NCBI RefSeq assembly: GCF_030811595.1
Contig: NZ_JAUSRB010000002.1
Location: 7,068,001-7,132,000 of the forward strand
DNA: 64,000 nucleotides
Origin: Streptosporangium brasiliense
Lineage (GTDB): Bacteria > Actinomycetota > Actinomycetes > Streptosporangiales > Streptosporangiaceae
Direction: 5' to 3'
The position numbers and the translations under genes were made by a program. Of this stretch, positions 34,009 to 42,233 are shown in pieces (position 1 is the first letter of the stretch; the number at the start of each line of letters is the position of its first letter). Under the pieces are notes generated by a model. It was not told the origin of the DNA. It made no database searches and saw only the letters and a program-made list of their open reading frames with translations.

Positions 34009-34126
34009 GTGATGGGTGGGACACCTCCACTCAAAGGTTGGGTCAGCGGTCATCGCTCACATGTGGGTGGGGCCAGAACCAGACGGGCTGACCAGGGGCA
34101 TCCCACAGCGTTTGAGGAACACAGCG

Positions 34127-34870
34127 CTAGGACACCCGCTTGTTGGCGAGGACCGCGATCAGCAGCGGTACCACAGCCCAGGCGCCCAGGACGGCGAAGG
34201 CGGCCGCGTCCGGCATGATGTCCGGCATCTGCTCGATGAGCTGGAGCGCCGGATAGCCCGGCAGGATCCGGTTGACCACCTCACCAACCGGCAACATCCG
34301 CCCGGCGAAGGGGACCAGCACCATGAGCACCACGAGCACGGAGATGGCCACGACGCCGTTGCGGAAGATCGCACCGAGTGCAAGGCCGAGCATCGTGGTC
34401 ACCACGATCATGAGCGTGCCGCCGCCGATCACTGCCCATGCTCCGGCGGGTGGCAGCGTGGGGTCGAACCCGGAGGCTACCGTGTGCCCGTACAGGTATC
34501 CGGGGACCGCGATGAGCAGCGAGGCGGCGATGGCGATCCCACCCAGCACGGACGCCTTGGCGAGCAACACCCGTGAGCGCGACGGCGTGGCGACGAAGGT
34601 CGTGTGGATCATGCCGGAGGTGTACTCACCGCTGATCGACATGGTGCCGAGCATGCCGAGCGGCAGCTGAGCCAGCACGACTCCGACATAGACGGCCACG
34701 ACGATCCCCATCGCGGCCTGCTCGCCCCTCTGGCCCGGGTCCCAGCGCGAGATCACGGTGGATGCGCCGAGCGCGGTGAGCGCGAGCGCCGTCAGCACCC
34801 CCACGCCCAGGGCCCACCAGGTCGAACGCAACGTGCGCAACTTGATCCACTCGGCGGCGACGGCGTTCAC
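34127..34870 (-). CDS. ABC-2 type transporter permease
   Basis: The 247-residue protein starts at GTG 34870, overlapping the ATPase stop (GTGA), and has about six membrane segments: STWWALGVGVLTALALTALG, AAMGIVVAVYVGVVLAQLPL, VLGGIAIAASLLIAVPGYLY, AWAVIGGGTLMIVVTTMLGL, VVAISVLVVLMVLVPFAGRM and AAFAVLGAWAVVPLLIAVLA. It begins VNAVAAEWIKLRTLRSTWW and has SGEYTSGMIHTTFVATPSR, typical of ABC-2 permeases with BcrB/daunorubicin-type exporters. It forms an export channel with the ATPase at 34867. Likely role: self-protection against peptide antibiotics or lipid-directed drugs, inferred from the divergent two-component system. Confidence 0.85.
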   Translation of the reverse strand: MNAVAAEWIKLRTLRSTWWALGVGVLTALALTALGASTVISRWDPGQRGEQAAMGIVVAVYVGVVLAQLPLGMLGTMSISGEYTSGMIHTTFVATPSRSRVLLAKASVLGGIAIAASLLIAVPGYLYGHTVASGFDPTLPPAGAWAVIGGGTLMIVVTTMLGLALGAIFRNGVVAISVLVVLMVLVPFAGRMLPVGEVVNRILPGYPALQLIEQMPDIMPDAAAFAVLGAWAVVPLLIAVLANKRVS

Positions 34871-35580
34871 GACGCGCTCCCTTCGATGACATTCATGAAC
34901 GTGTCCTCCAGCGACATCCCGGGCCGCACGAACTGCGTGATCTCCGTGTCGGCCAGCAGCCGGCCCCGCCCGACAACGATCAGGTGGTCGGCGGTGACCG
35001 CCATCTCGTGCATGAGATGGCTGGAGACCAGCACGGTCCGCCCCTCGGCTGCCAGCGACTTCAGCAGCCCGCGCAGCCACCGGATGCCTTCGGGGTCGAG
35101 CCCGTTGAGCGGCTCGTCGAGCAGCAGTACCTCGGGATCGCCGAGCAGCGCGGCGGCCAGCCCCAGCCGCTGCTTCATGCCGAGGGAGAAGCCGCCCACC
35201 CGCTTGCGCCCCGCTTCGCCGAGCCCGACCAGCTCCAGCAGCCCGCCGATGCGCGTGCGGGAGATCCCGTTGGCTCTGGCCAGCCACTGCAGGTGCTGCT
35301 CGGCACGGCGTCCGCCCTGCACGGCGCTCGCGTCGAGCAACGCGCCGACATGGGTGAGGGGTCTGTCCAATGTCCGGTACGGCACGCCGTTCACGGTGGC
35401 CCGTCCGGAGGTCGGCCGGTCGAGTCCGAGGATGATCCGCATGGTCGTGGTCTTGCCCGCGCCGTTCGGCCCGAGGAATCCGGTGATCTTTCCGGGGGTG
35501 ACGGTGAAGGACAGGTCGTCGACAGCGGCGCTCTGCCCGAAGCGTCTGGTCAATCCGATGACTTCGATCATGTCCGTCAC
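34867..35580 (-). CDS. ABC transporter ATP-binding protein
   Basis: The 237-residue ATPase has Walker A GPNGAGKTTTM (about residues 38-48), Q-loop region, signature FSLGMKQRLGLAAALL, Walker B EVLLLDEPLNGLDPEG, D-loop and switch His in VLVSSHLMHEM. The family is the BcrA/DrrA-type group of drug exporters. It drives the permease at 34127 and precedes it with a 4-bp GTGA overlap, implying coupled translation. Start is the GTG at 35580 or the ATG at 35571. The pair is divergent from the histidine kinase at 35642 with about 60 bp between, so the kinase/regulator pair probably controls it. Confidence 0.93.
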   Translation of the reverse strand: MTDMIEVIGLTRRFGQSAAVDDLSFTVTPGKITGFLGPNGAGKTTTMRIILGLDRPTSGRATVNGVPYRTLDRPLTHVGALLDASAVQGGRRAEQHLQWLARANGISRTRIGGLLELVGLGEAGRKRVGGFSLGMKQRLGLAAALLGDPEVLLLDEPLNGLDPEGIRWLRGLLKSLAAEGRTVLVSSHLMHEMAVTADHLIVVGRGRLLADTEITQFVRPGMSLEDTFMNVIEGSAS

Positions 35581-35641
35581 GATCCGCCTCGGCGGCCGGC
35601 CCGCGCATCGGTCCTGAGACCGATACGCGCCGCCGAGCCCG

Positions 35642-36763
35642 GTGGCTAGGGTCGAGGATGTGCCTGATCAGCCCCGACTCCCCCTGCTGAGCCGGATACC
35701 GGACTGGGCCTGGGTGTTCCTCGACACCGTGGTGGCCCTGTTGCTGGCAGCCGGCTTCCTCGGGCTCATCACTTCGCGTAATCCCGCGCCGCCCGACGTG
35801 CTCGACCACACGGTGGCCCTGACCACCAGCCTGCCCCTCGCGGTCAGGCGCCTGTGGCCGCGGGCGGTGTTCGTGGTCGTGCTGGCCGGCGGGCTGGGGA
35901 TGCGGGAGTTCCTCATCCCGCAGGCGGACCCGTTCGGCCTGCCGCTCGTGCTCTACACGCTGGCCACCCGGAGCAGGGCGGTGCCCGCGCTGCTCGCGGC
36001 GGTGGCGGTCACGATGCAGGGGGTGGTGGAGTTCCCGCTGCGGGGCCAGATCATCGACCAGCTCGGGCTGGTGCTGGCGATCGTGGTGGCGGCCTGGTCC
36101 ACCGGCACCGCGGTACGGCAGCGCAGGCTCTACACCGAGCAACTGGCCGCCAAGGCAGAAGAGCGGGCCCGTGCCGAGGCGGCGAGGGAACGTCTGCGCA
36201 TCGCCCGCGAGCTGCATGACGTCATCGGTCACAGCCTCAGCACGATCGCCGTGCAAGCCGGCATCGAACGGCACATCGGCGGCGCCGAGGAGATGAGCCG
36301 CGCGCTGGGCTCGATCGAAGAGACCAGCAGGTCGGCGCTGCGCGAGACCAGGCGCCTGCTCGGCGTGCTGCGCGAGGACACCCCGGCAGACCTGGTCCCC
36401 GCTCCCGGGCTCGACGACCTCGACGATCTCCTGGCCAGGACCAGGGCCGCGGGCCTGGAGGTGGAGCTGCGGCTCGACGGCGAGGTCCGGGGGGAGATGG
36501 AGCTCACGGTCTACCGGATCGTGCAGGAAGCGCTGACCAACGTGCTCAAGCACGCCGGGGCCCAGCGGGCCACGGTGATGATCGAACGGCAGGAAGAGGA
36601 GCTGGTCGTGGAGATCACCGACGACGGCAGGAACGCGCGGGAGCGGCCCTACGGCCACGGGCTGAAGGGGCTGCACGAGCGCGTGCGCGTCTTCGGCGGC
36701 GAGTTCGAGGCGGGCGTCCGCCCGGTGCGTGGTTTCCGGGTGATGGCGAGGTTGCCGCTGTGA
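35642..36763 (+). CDS. Two-component sensor histidine kinase (NarL/DesK type)
   Basis: The protein of about 370 residues (GTG 35642; GTG 35660 is possible) has four or more membrane helices (WVFLDTVVALLLAAGFLGLI, AVFVVVLAGGLGM, VPALLAAVAVTMQGVVEF, LGLVLAIVVAAWSTGTAV), then a HisKA_3 dimerisation domain with the phospho-accepting His in RIARELHDVIGHSLSTIAVQ, and a HATPase_c domain (IVQEALTNVLKHAG, EITDDG, GHGLKGLHERV). Its stop overlaps the response regulator's GTG by 4 bp. The intramembrane-sensing architecture and the adjacent ABC exporter suggest it senses an antibiotic or envelope stress and activates the exporter; inferred. Confidence 0.9.
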   Translation: MARVEDVPDQPRLPLLSRIPDWAWVFLDTVVALLLAAGFLGLITSRNPAPPDVLDHTVALTTSLPLAVRRLWPRAVFVVVLAGGLGMREFLIPQADPFGLPLVLYTLATRSRAVPALLAAVAVTMQGVVEFPLRGQIIDQLGLVLAIVVAAWSTGTAVRQRRLYTEQLAAKAEERARAEAARERLRIARELHDVIGHSLSTIAVQAGIERHIGGAEEMSRALGSIEETSRSALRETRRLLGVLREDTPADLVPAPGLDDLDDLLARTRAAGLEVELRLDGEVRGEMELTVYRIVQEALTNVLKHAGAQRATVMIERQEEELVVEITDDGRNARERPYGHGLKGLHERVRVFGGEFEAGVRPVRGFRVMARLPL

Positions 36764-37383
36764 TCAAGGTGCTGGTGGCCGACGACCAGCCACTCATCAG
36801 GGCGAGCTTCCGCCGGCTGATCGACAGCGTGCCGGGATTCCAGGTGTACGGCGAGGCCGCGACGGGCGCGCAGGCAGTGGCCGTCGCCGCGAGCGAACCG
36901 CCCGACCTGGTGCTGATGGACGTGCGGATGCCCGAGATGGATGGCATCGAGGCCACGCGCCGCATCCGCGCCGCGAACCCGCAGGCCCGCGTGCTCATCG
37001 TGACCACCTTCGACCTGGACGAGTACGTCTACGGAGCGCTCCAGGCCGGTGCCGCGGGCTTCCTGCTCAAGGACACCCCGCCGACCGAGCTGATCAGGAG
37101 CGTGCAGGTCATCGCGTCCGGCGACTCCCTACTCGGCCCTAGCGCCACGCGGCGGCTGATCGAGCGTTACGTGAGCCCACCGGTCCGTCGCCTGGACATC
37201 ACCGAACGCGAGCGGGAGGTGCTGGTCCTGGTGGCGCGCGGCCTGTCCAACGCGGAGATCGCGCAGACCCTGTACGTCACACTGAGCACGGTCAAGACGC
37301 ACGTCAGCAGCCTGCTGCTGAAGCTCGACGCCCGTACCAGGGTCCATCTGGTCATCGCCGCCTACGAAGCGAATCTCGTCTAG
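36760..37383 (+). CDS. LuxR-family response regulator
   Basis: The 207-residue protein has a receiver domain (VLVADDQPLIRASFRRLIDS; phosphorylated Asp in LVLMDVRMPEMDGI; Thr in IVTTFD; Lys in FLLKDTPPTEL) and a LuxR HTH (ITEREREVLVLVARGLSNAE, IAQTLYVTLSTVKTHVSSLL). It is the cognate regulator of the kinase at 35642 with translational coupling (GTGA). Probable target is the ABC-2 exporter on the other strand. A strong terminator hairpin follows at 37391. Confidence 0.93.
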   Translation: MIKVLVADDQPLIRASFRRLIDSVPGFQVYGEAATGAQAVAVAASEPPDLVLMDVRMPEMDGIEATRRIRAANPQARVLIVTTFDLDEYVYGALQAGAAGFLLKDTPPTELIRSVQVIASGDSLLGPSATRRLIERYVSPPVRRLDITEREREVLVLVARGLSNAEIAQTLYVTLSTVKTHVSSLLLKLDARTRVHLVIAAYEANLV

Positions 37384-37390
37384 AGCCTTT

Positions 37391-37426
37391 CGGAGTCGAT
37401 CTACGACACGCCGTTGATCGACTCCG
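37391..37426 (+). terminator. Hairpin after the response regulator
   Basis: CGGAGTCGATC (37391-37401) and GATCGACTCCG (37416-37426) form a perfect 11-bp stem with a 14-nt loop, beginning 8 bp past the stop. Confidence 0.8.
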
Positions 37427-37554
37427 AAGCGGTCCCCAGCCCCGATGCCCTCGATGTGCCCGGCTGCTTGCGGTCACGGATGGCGCGCAGCCAGTTGGCC
37501 GAGGCGGTGGACCGGTCGGCCTTGAAGAGCTGCTGGATGAGCAGTCCGTGGTTG

Positions 37555-37960
37555 TCATGCTGATAGACCGTCACCTCCTCTGTCGGCCTCGGGGCCAGCC
37601 TCGATACTGTCCAGCGTGGAGAACGCCGGCGGCTCCAACCAGGCTTGGGCCAGCCGCCCCAACGCGACGTTGATCAGGTCCGGCGGATGGTTCTTCACCC
37701 ACACCGCCCGGGTCATCGCCTTGGCCGCGATCCTGCGCGCCTTGGCCGGCGCGTAGCCCACCACCTCGCGCCGCACCAACACCGGATGCGACTCAGCCGT
37801 ACGCGGCGAGGCATACACCGGCATGACATCCTCGCCCAGTTCCAGGCAGCGCCGGCTCCAGGCAGCGCCGGACGTGCGCCACCACCGCGAGCGGCACCTC
37901 ACGGGCCTTGGCGGACCGGCCCAGCCGCTGAAAGCACTTCAGCGCCGGCGTTCTTTGGGT
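37555..37960 (-). pseudogene. Tn3-type transposase N-terminal region (DUF4158-like), broken
   Basis: The minus strand encodes QRLGRSAKAREVPLAVVAHV, RRCLELGEDVMPVYASPRTA, KARRIAAKAMTRAVWVKN and VALGRLAQAWLEPPAFSTLD, which fits the DUF4158 N-terminal domain of Tn3-family transposases (FQRLGYF..., IVEHVR..., ELPAFSTLD). A 16-bp tandem duplication (37841-37871) breaks the frame. The catalytic part is absent. A C-terminal Tn3 fragment occurs separately at about 53640-53830. Confidence 0.5.
37841..37871. repeat. 16-bp tandem duplication in the Tn3 relic
   Basis: TCCAGGCAGCGCCGGC (37841-37856) is repeated at 37857-37871 (15 of 16 bases). It shifts the reading frame; the intact reading is restored by removing one copy. 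Confidence 0.9.
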
Positions 37961-38119
37961 CGGTTACGGCTCGGCCGCGACAGTTGAGCCGTATCGGGCT
38001 CGCGATGGCTTCATCTCGACAATAAAATCGCCATGTGCGCGGCGCTCCCGCTGTAGGTCATCGGTCTCTTTCATCAGCCAGGCCAGGGTTCATACATATC
38101 GAGACCGAGGAAATTCCTG

Positions 38120-38716
38120 TTATACAACGGCGTACCCGTGTGCAGTGATGAACGGTGCGAGATCGGGAGCCCCAAAGCTTTCGCACATTGACTTGAAGAC
38201 CAGGGCCTTGTCTTCGCCGAAACGGCGGATCTGAGTAGCGTAGGACGCGGCGGAAACAAGAGTTGGGGGGCTGGTTTTGCTGTGAAACTTGTCCGCATAC
38301 ATTACGAGTTTCTCCTCGCCTGATTCTGCCACATAGTCGGCTGGCGGTAGCGGGAGACCCTGTTCCTGCACGTCGTTACGGCTAAGGCCCATGCCCGTAT
38401 GGCACGAGCAGAAGCGGCAGATAATTTCCGGAAAACCTTCTTCGAGAAGGAGTTCATAGCCGAGTATCCCGTGGCGCAGGTAGCGTGCGTGATCGAGTTT
38501 TCCGTCATGGTCATACAGTCGATAGACCCCAATGTCATGAAGCAGGCTGCCGGCTCGTATCAGGTCTGCATCGAGGTCAAGGTCAGCGCGGTCGAGAAGT
38601 TGTTCTGCGATTCCACATACGATTTCACAGTGGGTGTAAACAAGGTCGAACGCTTCCCGCGTGGGCGCATGTTTCGCGTGCAACCTGCGAATCTCTTTGT
38701 CTGTCGGAATCTGCAT
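38120..38716 (-). CDS. HD-domain hydrolase
   Basis: The 198-residue protein carries the HD motif set: H29 in YTHCEIVCGIAEQLL, the paired HD in AGSLLHDIGVYRLYD (about residues 58-61), then HARYLRHGILGYELL and ICRFCSCHTGMGLSRNDV, matching metal-binding residues of HD-family phosphohydrolases. Its likely activity is metal-dependent hydrolysis of a nucleotide or related phosphate; substrate unknown. The gene is unusually AT-rich for the window (many AT-ended codons), with an AT-rich gap on both sides, suggesting recent transfer. No operon partner. Confidence 0.8.
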   Translation of the reverse strand: MQIPTDKEIRRLHAKHAPTREAFDLVYTHCEIVCGIAEQLLDRADLDLDADLIRAGSLLHDIGVYRLYDHDGKLDHARYLRHGILGYELLLEEGFPEIICRFCSCHTGMGLSRNDVQEQGLPLPPADYVAESGEEKLVMYADKFHSKTSPPTLVSAASYATQIRRFGEDKALVFKSMCESFGAPDLAPFITAHGYAVV

Positions 38717-39161
38717 GCCGGGAGTCTAGCAACTTGTGAACATAATATTCTATCTCAAAAATGAACTCTGTTTACGCTGGAGTTCCGCAACCCGGCGGGG
38801 CCGCCTTCGGCTCCCCGAGTCGGATCCTGCGCTCGCGCGTTTCGGCGCCGTGGCAGGCCAAGGGAAAAGCCTGACGGGACTGCGTAGCAAGGGGTGCCAC
38901 CGGAATGCGGCGGACACGGGCCGCACCGGGACAGCCCGGGTTTGAGGAACCTGGGGACAGCCGTTAGCGCTGGTCCTCACCGACCTCCGAGGGCGGCTGC
39001 TGAGCTGGAGGGCTCTGGCACACCACCACGGCCGTCGCGATCAGCTGCCCGGCACAGTCCGGGCCGTGGCCGCACTTCTGTCCGGCCGGCAGAAGGCTGA
39101 TCATCCGGCCGCTTCCGCCCGGTCCGGGGAACAGAAAGCGTGATCGATGAAGTGTCACCTC
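38717..39161. other. Intergenic region, no gene seen
   Basis: An AT-rich start (to about 38780) probably holds the HD-gene promoter on the minus strand. The remainder is high-GC without a supportable gene. Confidence 0.35.
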
Positions 39162-39240
39162 AGCGGACCATGCCCTCATCGTGATCATGCACGAGGTCGT
39201 TGGAGCGTCCAACAGAATGAGGCGGCTCTCTTTTCAGCGC
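39162..39240 (+). repeat. Inverted repeat flanking the exported gene, left copy
   Basis: GCGGACCATGCCCTCATCGT, then GATCATGCACGAGG and GAGCGTCCAACAGAATGA, matches the reverse complement of about 39930-40008 (GCGGACCATGCCCTCATCGC, GATCATGCACGAGG, GAGCGTCCAATCGAATGA). The two copies enclose 39438-39749. Confidence 0.65.
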
Positions 39241-39335
39241 CGGTGCGGTGAGAACCTTCCCCAGGTGGGCGGCGCCCATGGGCGGCCCCCCAGCTAAGCA
39301 GCGCCCATGGACGGTGCAGACGCGATCACACCTCA

Positions 39336-39369
39336 TTTGACAGGAGCTCCTCTTTGACAGGAGCTCCTC
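39336..39369. repeat. 17-bp tandem duplication
   Basis: TTTGACAGGAGCTCCTC occurs at 39336-39352 and 39353-39369, identical; each unit contains GGAGCTCC, a self-complementary 8-mer. It lies about 70 bp downstream of the exported-protein gene (minus strand). Confidence 0.95.
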
Positions 39370-39437
39370 GCCGGAAGCGCCGCAGCCGGCCACGCCCCAG
39401 CGGTACCGCCCCTCGCGGCGGTACCGCCGTACCCGCG

Positions 39438-39749
39438 TCAGGAGAGCGGGCGCACGTCCACGCCGTAGCTCAGGCGGTCGATCCACCATGGTCCGCAGCT
39501 CGCTATGCTCCACTGGCCGCTGTTGGTCGTCACCCAGCCGCCGTCCCTGCGGCCGTTGATGCACTGGACCCACGCGCGAAACTCGTAGGCGGGACCGTTC
39601 GTCGCGCATCGGGCGGAGAACGAGTTCTGACCGAAGGTGTAGTCACAGTCATTGACTCCCGCCGACGCCGAGCTCAGCACACTCGACCCGACGGTAACGA
39701 CTCCCGCCGCGAGCACGGTTGCGGCGAGGACGCGCAGGGTTCTTCTCAT
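39438..39749 (-). CDS. Small exported Cys-rich protein
   Basis: The 103-residue product has a Sec signal (RRTLRVLAATVLAAGVVTVG, then SSVLSSASAG) and a mature part of about 72 residues with four Cys (NDCDYTF, ARCATNG, VQCINGR, ASCGPWW) that could form two disulfides, plus aromatic segments (YEFRAWVQCINGRRDGGWVT). No family is recognised. It starts at ATG 39749 after GAGAGGGT and is flanked by inverted repeats at 39162 and 39930, so it may be mobile cargo. Small disulfide-stabilised secreted proteins in actinomycetes include inhibitors and antimicrobial or surface proteins, but no assignment is possible here. Confidence 0.68.
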   Translation of the reverse strand: MRRTLRVLAATVLAAGVVTVGSSVLSSASAGVNDCDYTFGQNSFSARCATNGPAYEFRAWVQCINGRRDGGWVTTNSGQWSIASCGPWWIDRLSYGVDVRPLS

Positions 39750-39929
39750 ACCCTCTCCTAGTACTGGTGACGGATGGTCGTTTCACGTTCCGTACGCCCC
39801 GATCCGCGCCTCACTTCGGGGATGTGCAACAGAGGGAATTCTTAGGAAACTTTCCTGAATGAAAGATACGTGCCAACCGGAGCACGTCAACCCTGCGCGT
39901 ACCGACAACCTCATCCGCCCAGCGGGTGC

Positions 39930-40047
39930 CGAAGAAAGAGCGCTTCATTCGATTGGACGCTCTTACGGCCTCGTGCATGATTGCGATGAGGGCATGGTCC
40001 GCCGAAGTGGGGGTGCCCGTAGTCTTGGCCGAAAATCCAACGGACCT
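39930..40047 (-). repeat. Inverted repeat right copy joined to dispersed repeat copy E
   Basis: 39930-40008 is the right copy of the repeat at 39162. It continues into dispersed-repeat copy E (40010-40047): on the minus strand AGGTCCGTTGGATTTTCGGC, then CAAGACTACGGGCACCCC. The minus frame from here reads VGFSAKTTGTPTSADHALIA then IMHEAVRASNRMKRSFFGTR and looks protein-like. Confidence 0.6.
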
Positions 40048-40161
40048 GCTGTGCCGGCAGCCCCGGCTCAGCCGGCCGGCCCACCACCGACTAGAAGCGC
40101 GCCAAGGATGCCGAGTGCTGGGTCCGCAGCTCGGGCTCGACCAGTCCCCCCGTGGTCCAGG

Positions 40162-40290
40162 CAGTATCACCTCAACCAGCAGCGCGGCGACTTCACCGTG
40201 TGGCCCTCGCGGGAAGCCCTGGCCGAGATCCTCGGCTTCAGCCGGCCCCAGTCCATCGACCGCTACATCGACCAGCTCGTCGAACTGGGA
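40162..40290 (+). pseudogene. Winged-helix replication or accessory protein fragment
   Basis: The plus frame reads QYHLNQQRGDFTVWPSREAL, AEILGFSRPQSIDRYIDQLV, ELG, which matches the N-terminal winged-helix block of actinomycete helix-turn-helix proteins (CWPSxxALAxxLGFxRxxSVxRYxxQL). It is interrupted soon after and has no start. A relic of a plasmid- or phage-type gene. Confidence 0.45.
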
Positions 40291-40494
40291 CCGCCGGGAC
40301 GCCCGGGTCGCCGTCGAGACGCCCAGCCCGGACCGCTCGCATGCAACCAGGGGCCGGCCCTGCGGCCGCTGCGTCCGGTGGGCCGGGCGTACGCGTCTCC
40401 GCCCGGCCCGGGCGATCGGAGCGTGCCGGGGCCTACCAGCCCCTGCTCCGGGAACAGGACGGCGGGTCGTGGTCCGGGGCGAGGACGCCCGGGA

Positions 40495-41595
40495 TCAGGT
40501 GACGGTGAGCGGCCCGTCGACCAGGTGCGCCGCCAACGGACCGGTCATCCGGAACCGTGCCGGCGGCTGCAGGGCCAGCCCGTTGGCGCAGGTGGCGAGA
40601 TGGCCGACCTCGTCGGGGGCCGTGGAGTCGAGGTTGCCGAGCAGTTCGACCGCGCGCGGGACCACCCGGGAGAGGGTGTCCTGCACGTAGTACCGGACGT
40701 AGAGCGAGTCGGCGAGCGTCGACCCGTCCGGGCCGCCGTCGTCGATCCGGCGGGCGAGGCCCTCCGCGGCCGACATCGCGCCCTCGGTCTCCACCAGCAG
40801 CGGGACCCGCTCGGACTCGGGCAGCCGCTCGTCGAGCAGCACCCGCTCGACGAGCGCACTGGCGGCCCCGAGGTGGCTGCCGGTCATCAGCAGCTGGTAC
40901 CAGGCGAAGCCCGCGCTCAGCAGTACGTCCAGTTGCCCGTCGAGGGCCGAGGCGCGCACCAGCAGCTCCGGTGGCAACAGTACGTCGTCGAGGGTGACCT
41001 GCTCGCTCTCCGCCCCGCCGACGCTCACACCCTCGCTTTCCACGGTCACCAGCGCCACCGCCGCCTCCTCGCCCGGGCCGTCCGAGCGGGGGACCATGAC
41101 ACCGGCGAGGAGCAGGTCCATCGACCGGGCCAGACCGCGCGGGCGCGTCGCTCCGCTGATCCGCACTCCGTCGGGCCCCTCCGTGGCGGTCATCGAAGGG
41201 GAGAGGACTCCCGCGCCGGGGCGGTCCTCGGCGAAGCCGGACGCCACGAGGCGGTTGGTGGAGGCCACCCCCTCGACAAGCATCGACTTCAGGCCCTCAT
41301 CGGTGATCAGACCGGCCAGGGTGGCTATCGAGAAGTGGTGCAGGGTGGTGGCCACGGCCAGCGACGGTGCCCTGCTGCCCAGTGCGCGCTGCACCCGCAG
41401 GGCGTCCAGGGCGGTGGCTCCCCGCCCCTGGTAGGCGGTCGGCGCCAGCAGCCCGGGGCCGCCGCTGTCGCGGAAGAGCCTGATGCCGAGGTCGCTCGGG
41501 CCCTCCAGCTCCATGAGGGGTATCGCCCGCAGGCTCTCGTCCAGCCCCGGCAGCAGCTTCGCCACAGTGGCGCGTTCCCGCTCCAGAAAACGCAT
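40495..41595 (-). CDS. Acyl-CoA-dehydrogenase-like protein
   Basis: The 366-residue product starts at ATG 41595 after GGGAGAGG. It has the acyl-CoA dehydrogenase order: an N-terminal helical domain (RFLERERATVAKLLPGLDES, GPGLLAPTAYQGRGATALDA), a middle beta domain (TATEGPDGVRISGATRPRGL, VALVTVESEGVSVGG) and a C-terminal helical domain (GFAWYQLLMTGSHLGAASAL, PRAVELLGNLD). The usual C-terminal flavin segment is weak, so it may be an ACAD-like enzyme of secondary metabolism rather than beta-oxidation. No partner genes are adjacent. Substrate unknown. Confidence 0.75.
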   Translation of the reverse strand: MRFLERERATVAKLLPGLDESLRAIPLMELEGPSDLGIRLFRDSGGPGLLAPTAYQGRGATALDALRVQRALGSRAPSLAVATTLHHFSIATLAGLITDEGLKSMLVEGVASTNRLVASGFAEDRPGAGVLSPSMTATEGPDGVRISGATRPRGLARSMDLLLAGVMVPRSDGPGEEAAVALVTVESEGVSVGGAESEQVTLDDVLLPPELLVRASALDGQLDVLLSAGFAWYQLLMTGSHLGAASALVERVLLDERLPESERVPLLVETEGAMSAAEGLARRIDDGGPDGSTLADSLYVRYYVQDTLSRVVPRAVELLGNLDSTAPDEVGHLATCANGLALQPPARFRMTGPLAAHLVDGPLTVT

Positions 41596-41748
41596 GTCCT
41601 CTCCCACTTCCCCTGGGACGACCACCCGGCCGGTGGCCCAGGCCGACTCACAGCGCCCGGGTGGCGCGCAGCCACACCGCCCCGGGGCCGGGCCGCCCCT
41701 GGAAGGCAGGCTACTCGGGCAGCACCGCGTGCGGCGCCCACTTGACCC

Positions 41749-41892
41749 CTATAAGAACAATTCGGCGTCACCCTCGCGACGGAACTCACGCCGGATGCTT
41801 TCGGCAACGGCGTCGGGCCGCCCCTCGGCCTGCTCCTGCTCCTCCTCGACGGACCGGATCTGTTCTTCGGCAATCGCCCGGGAGGGCCAGAG
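41749..41892 (-). pseudogene. C-terminal fragment of an unidentified protein
   Basis: The minus frame ends AIAEEQIRSVEEEQEQAEGR, PDAVAESIRREFRREGDAEL and a stop. It is acidic and helical; the upstream part does not continue as coding. No family is assigned. Confidence 0.3.
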
Positions 41893-42233
41893 CGTCGTGG
41901 GTCAGGACCGGCCGAAGAGTCGCAGCCCGGCGGCGCGGCAGCGCTGGGCGGCGTGTTCAGCATCGGGCGACCGGGTGCCCGTTCTCCAGTGAGGCCACCG
42001 CCCCACCCGCCGGCGCGTTCACCCCGGCGAGGATGCGCCACCCTGAGGACCACGTCACCATGGACGTCAGAGAGTTGATCTTTGTTCCGATCCGGTGACG
42101 GCACTCCCTGCCACGTCGTGCGGACAGTTATGTTTCTCCTATGTGCAAGCTCCCGGATTAGTCGGTGCCACCGCTCTCGGTGTCCTGACTCATCTCCCGA
42201 CCGGCCGCCGGTCGGGCTTTCTGTGGAGCTTCC

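Noticed and set aside
39859..41745. 628-codon plus-strand frame
   Set aside because: It covers the antisense of the ACAD-like gene and joins unrelated relics; apart from the winged-helix fragment at 40162-40290 nothing in it is protein-like.
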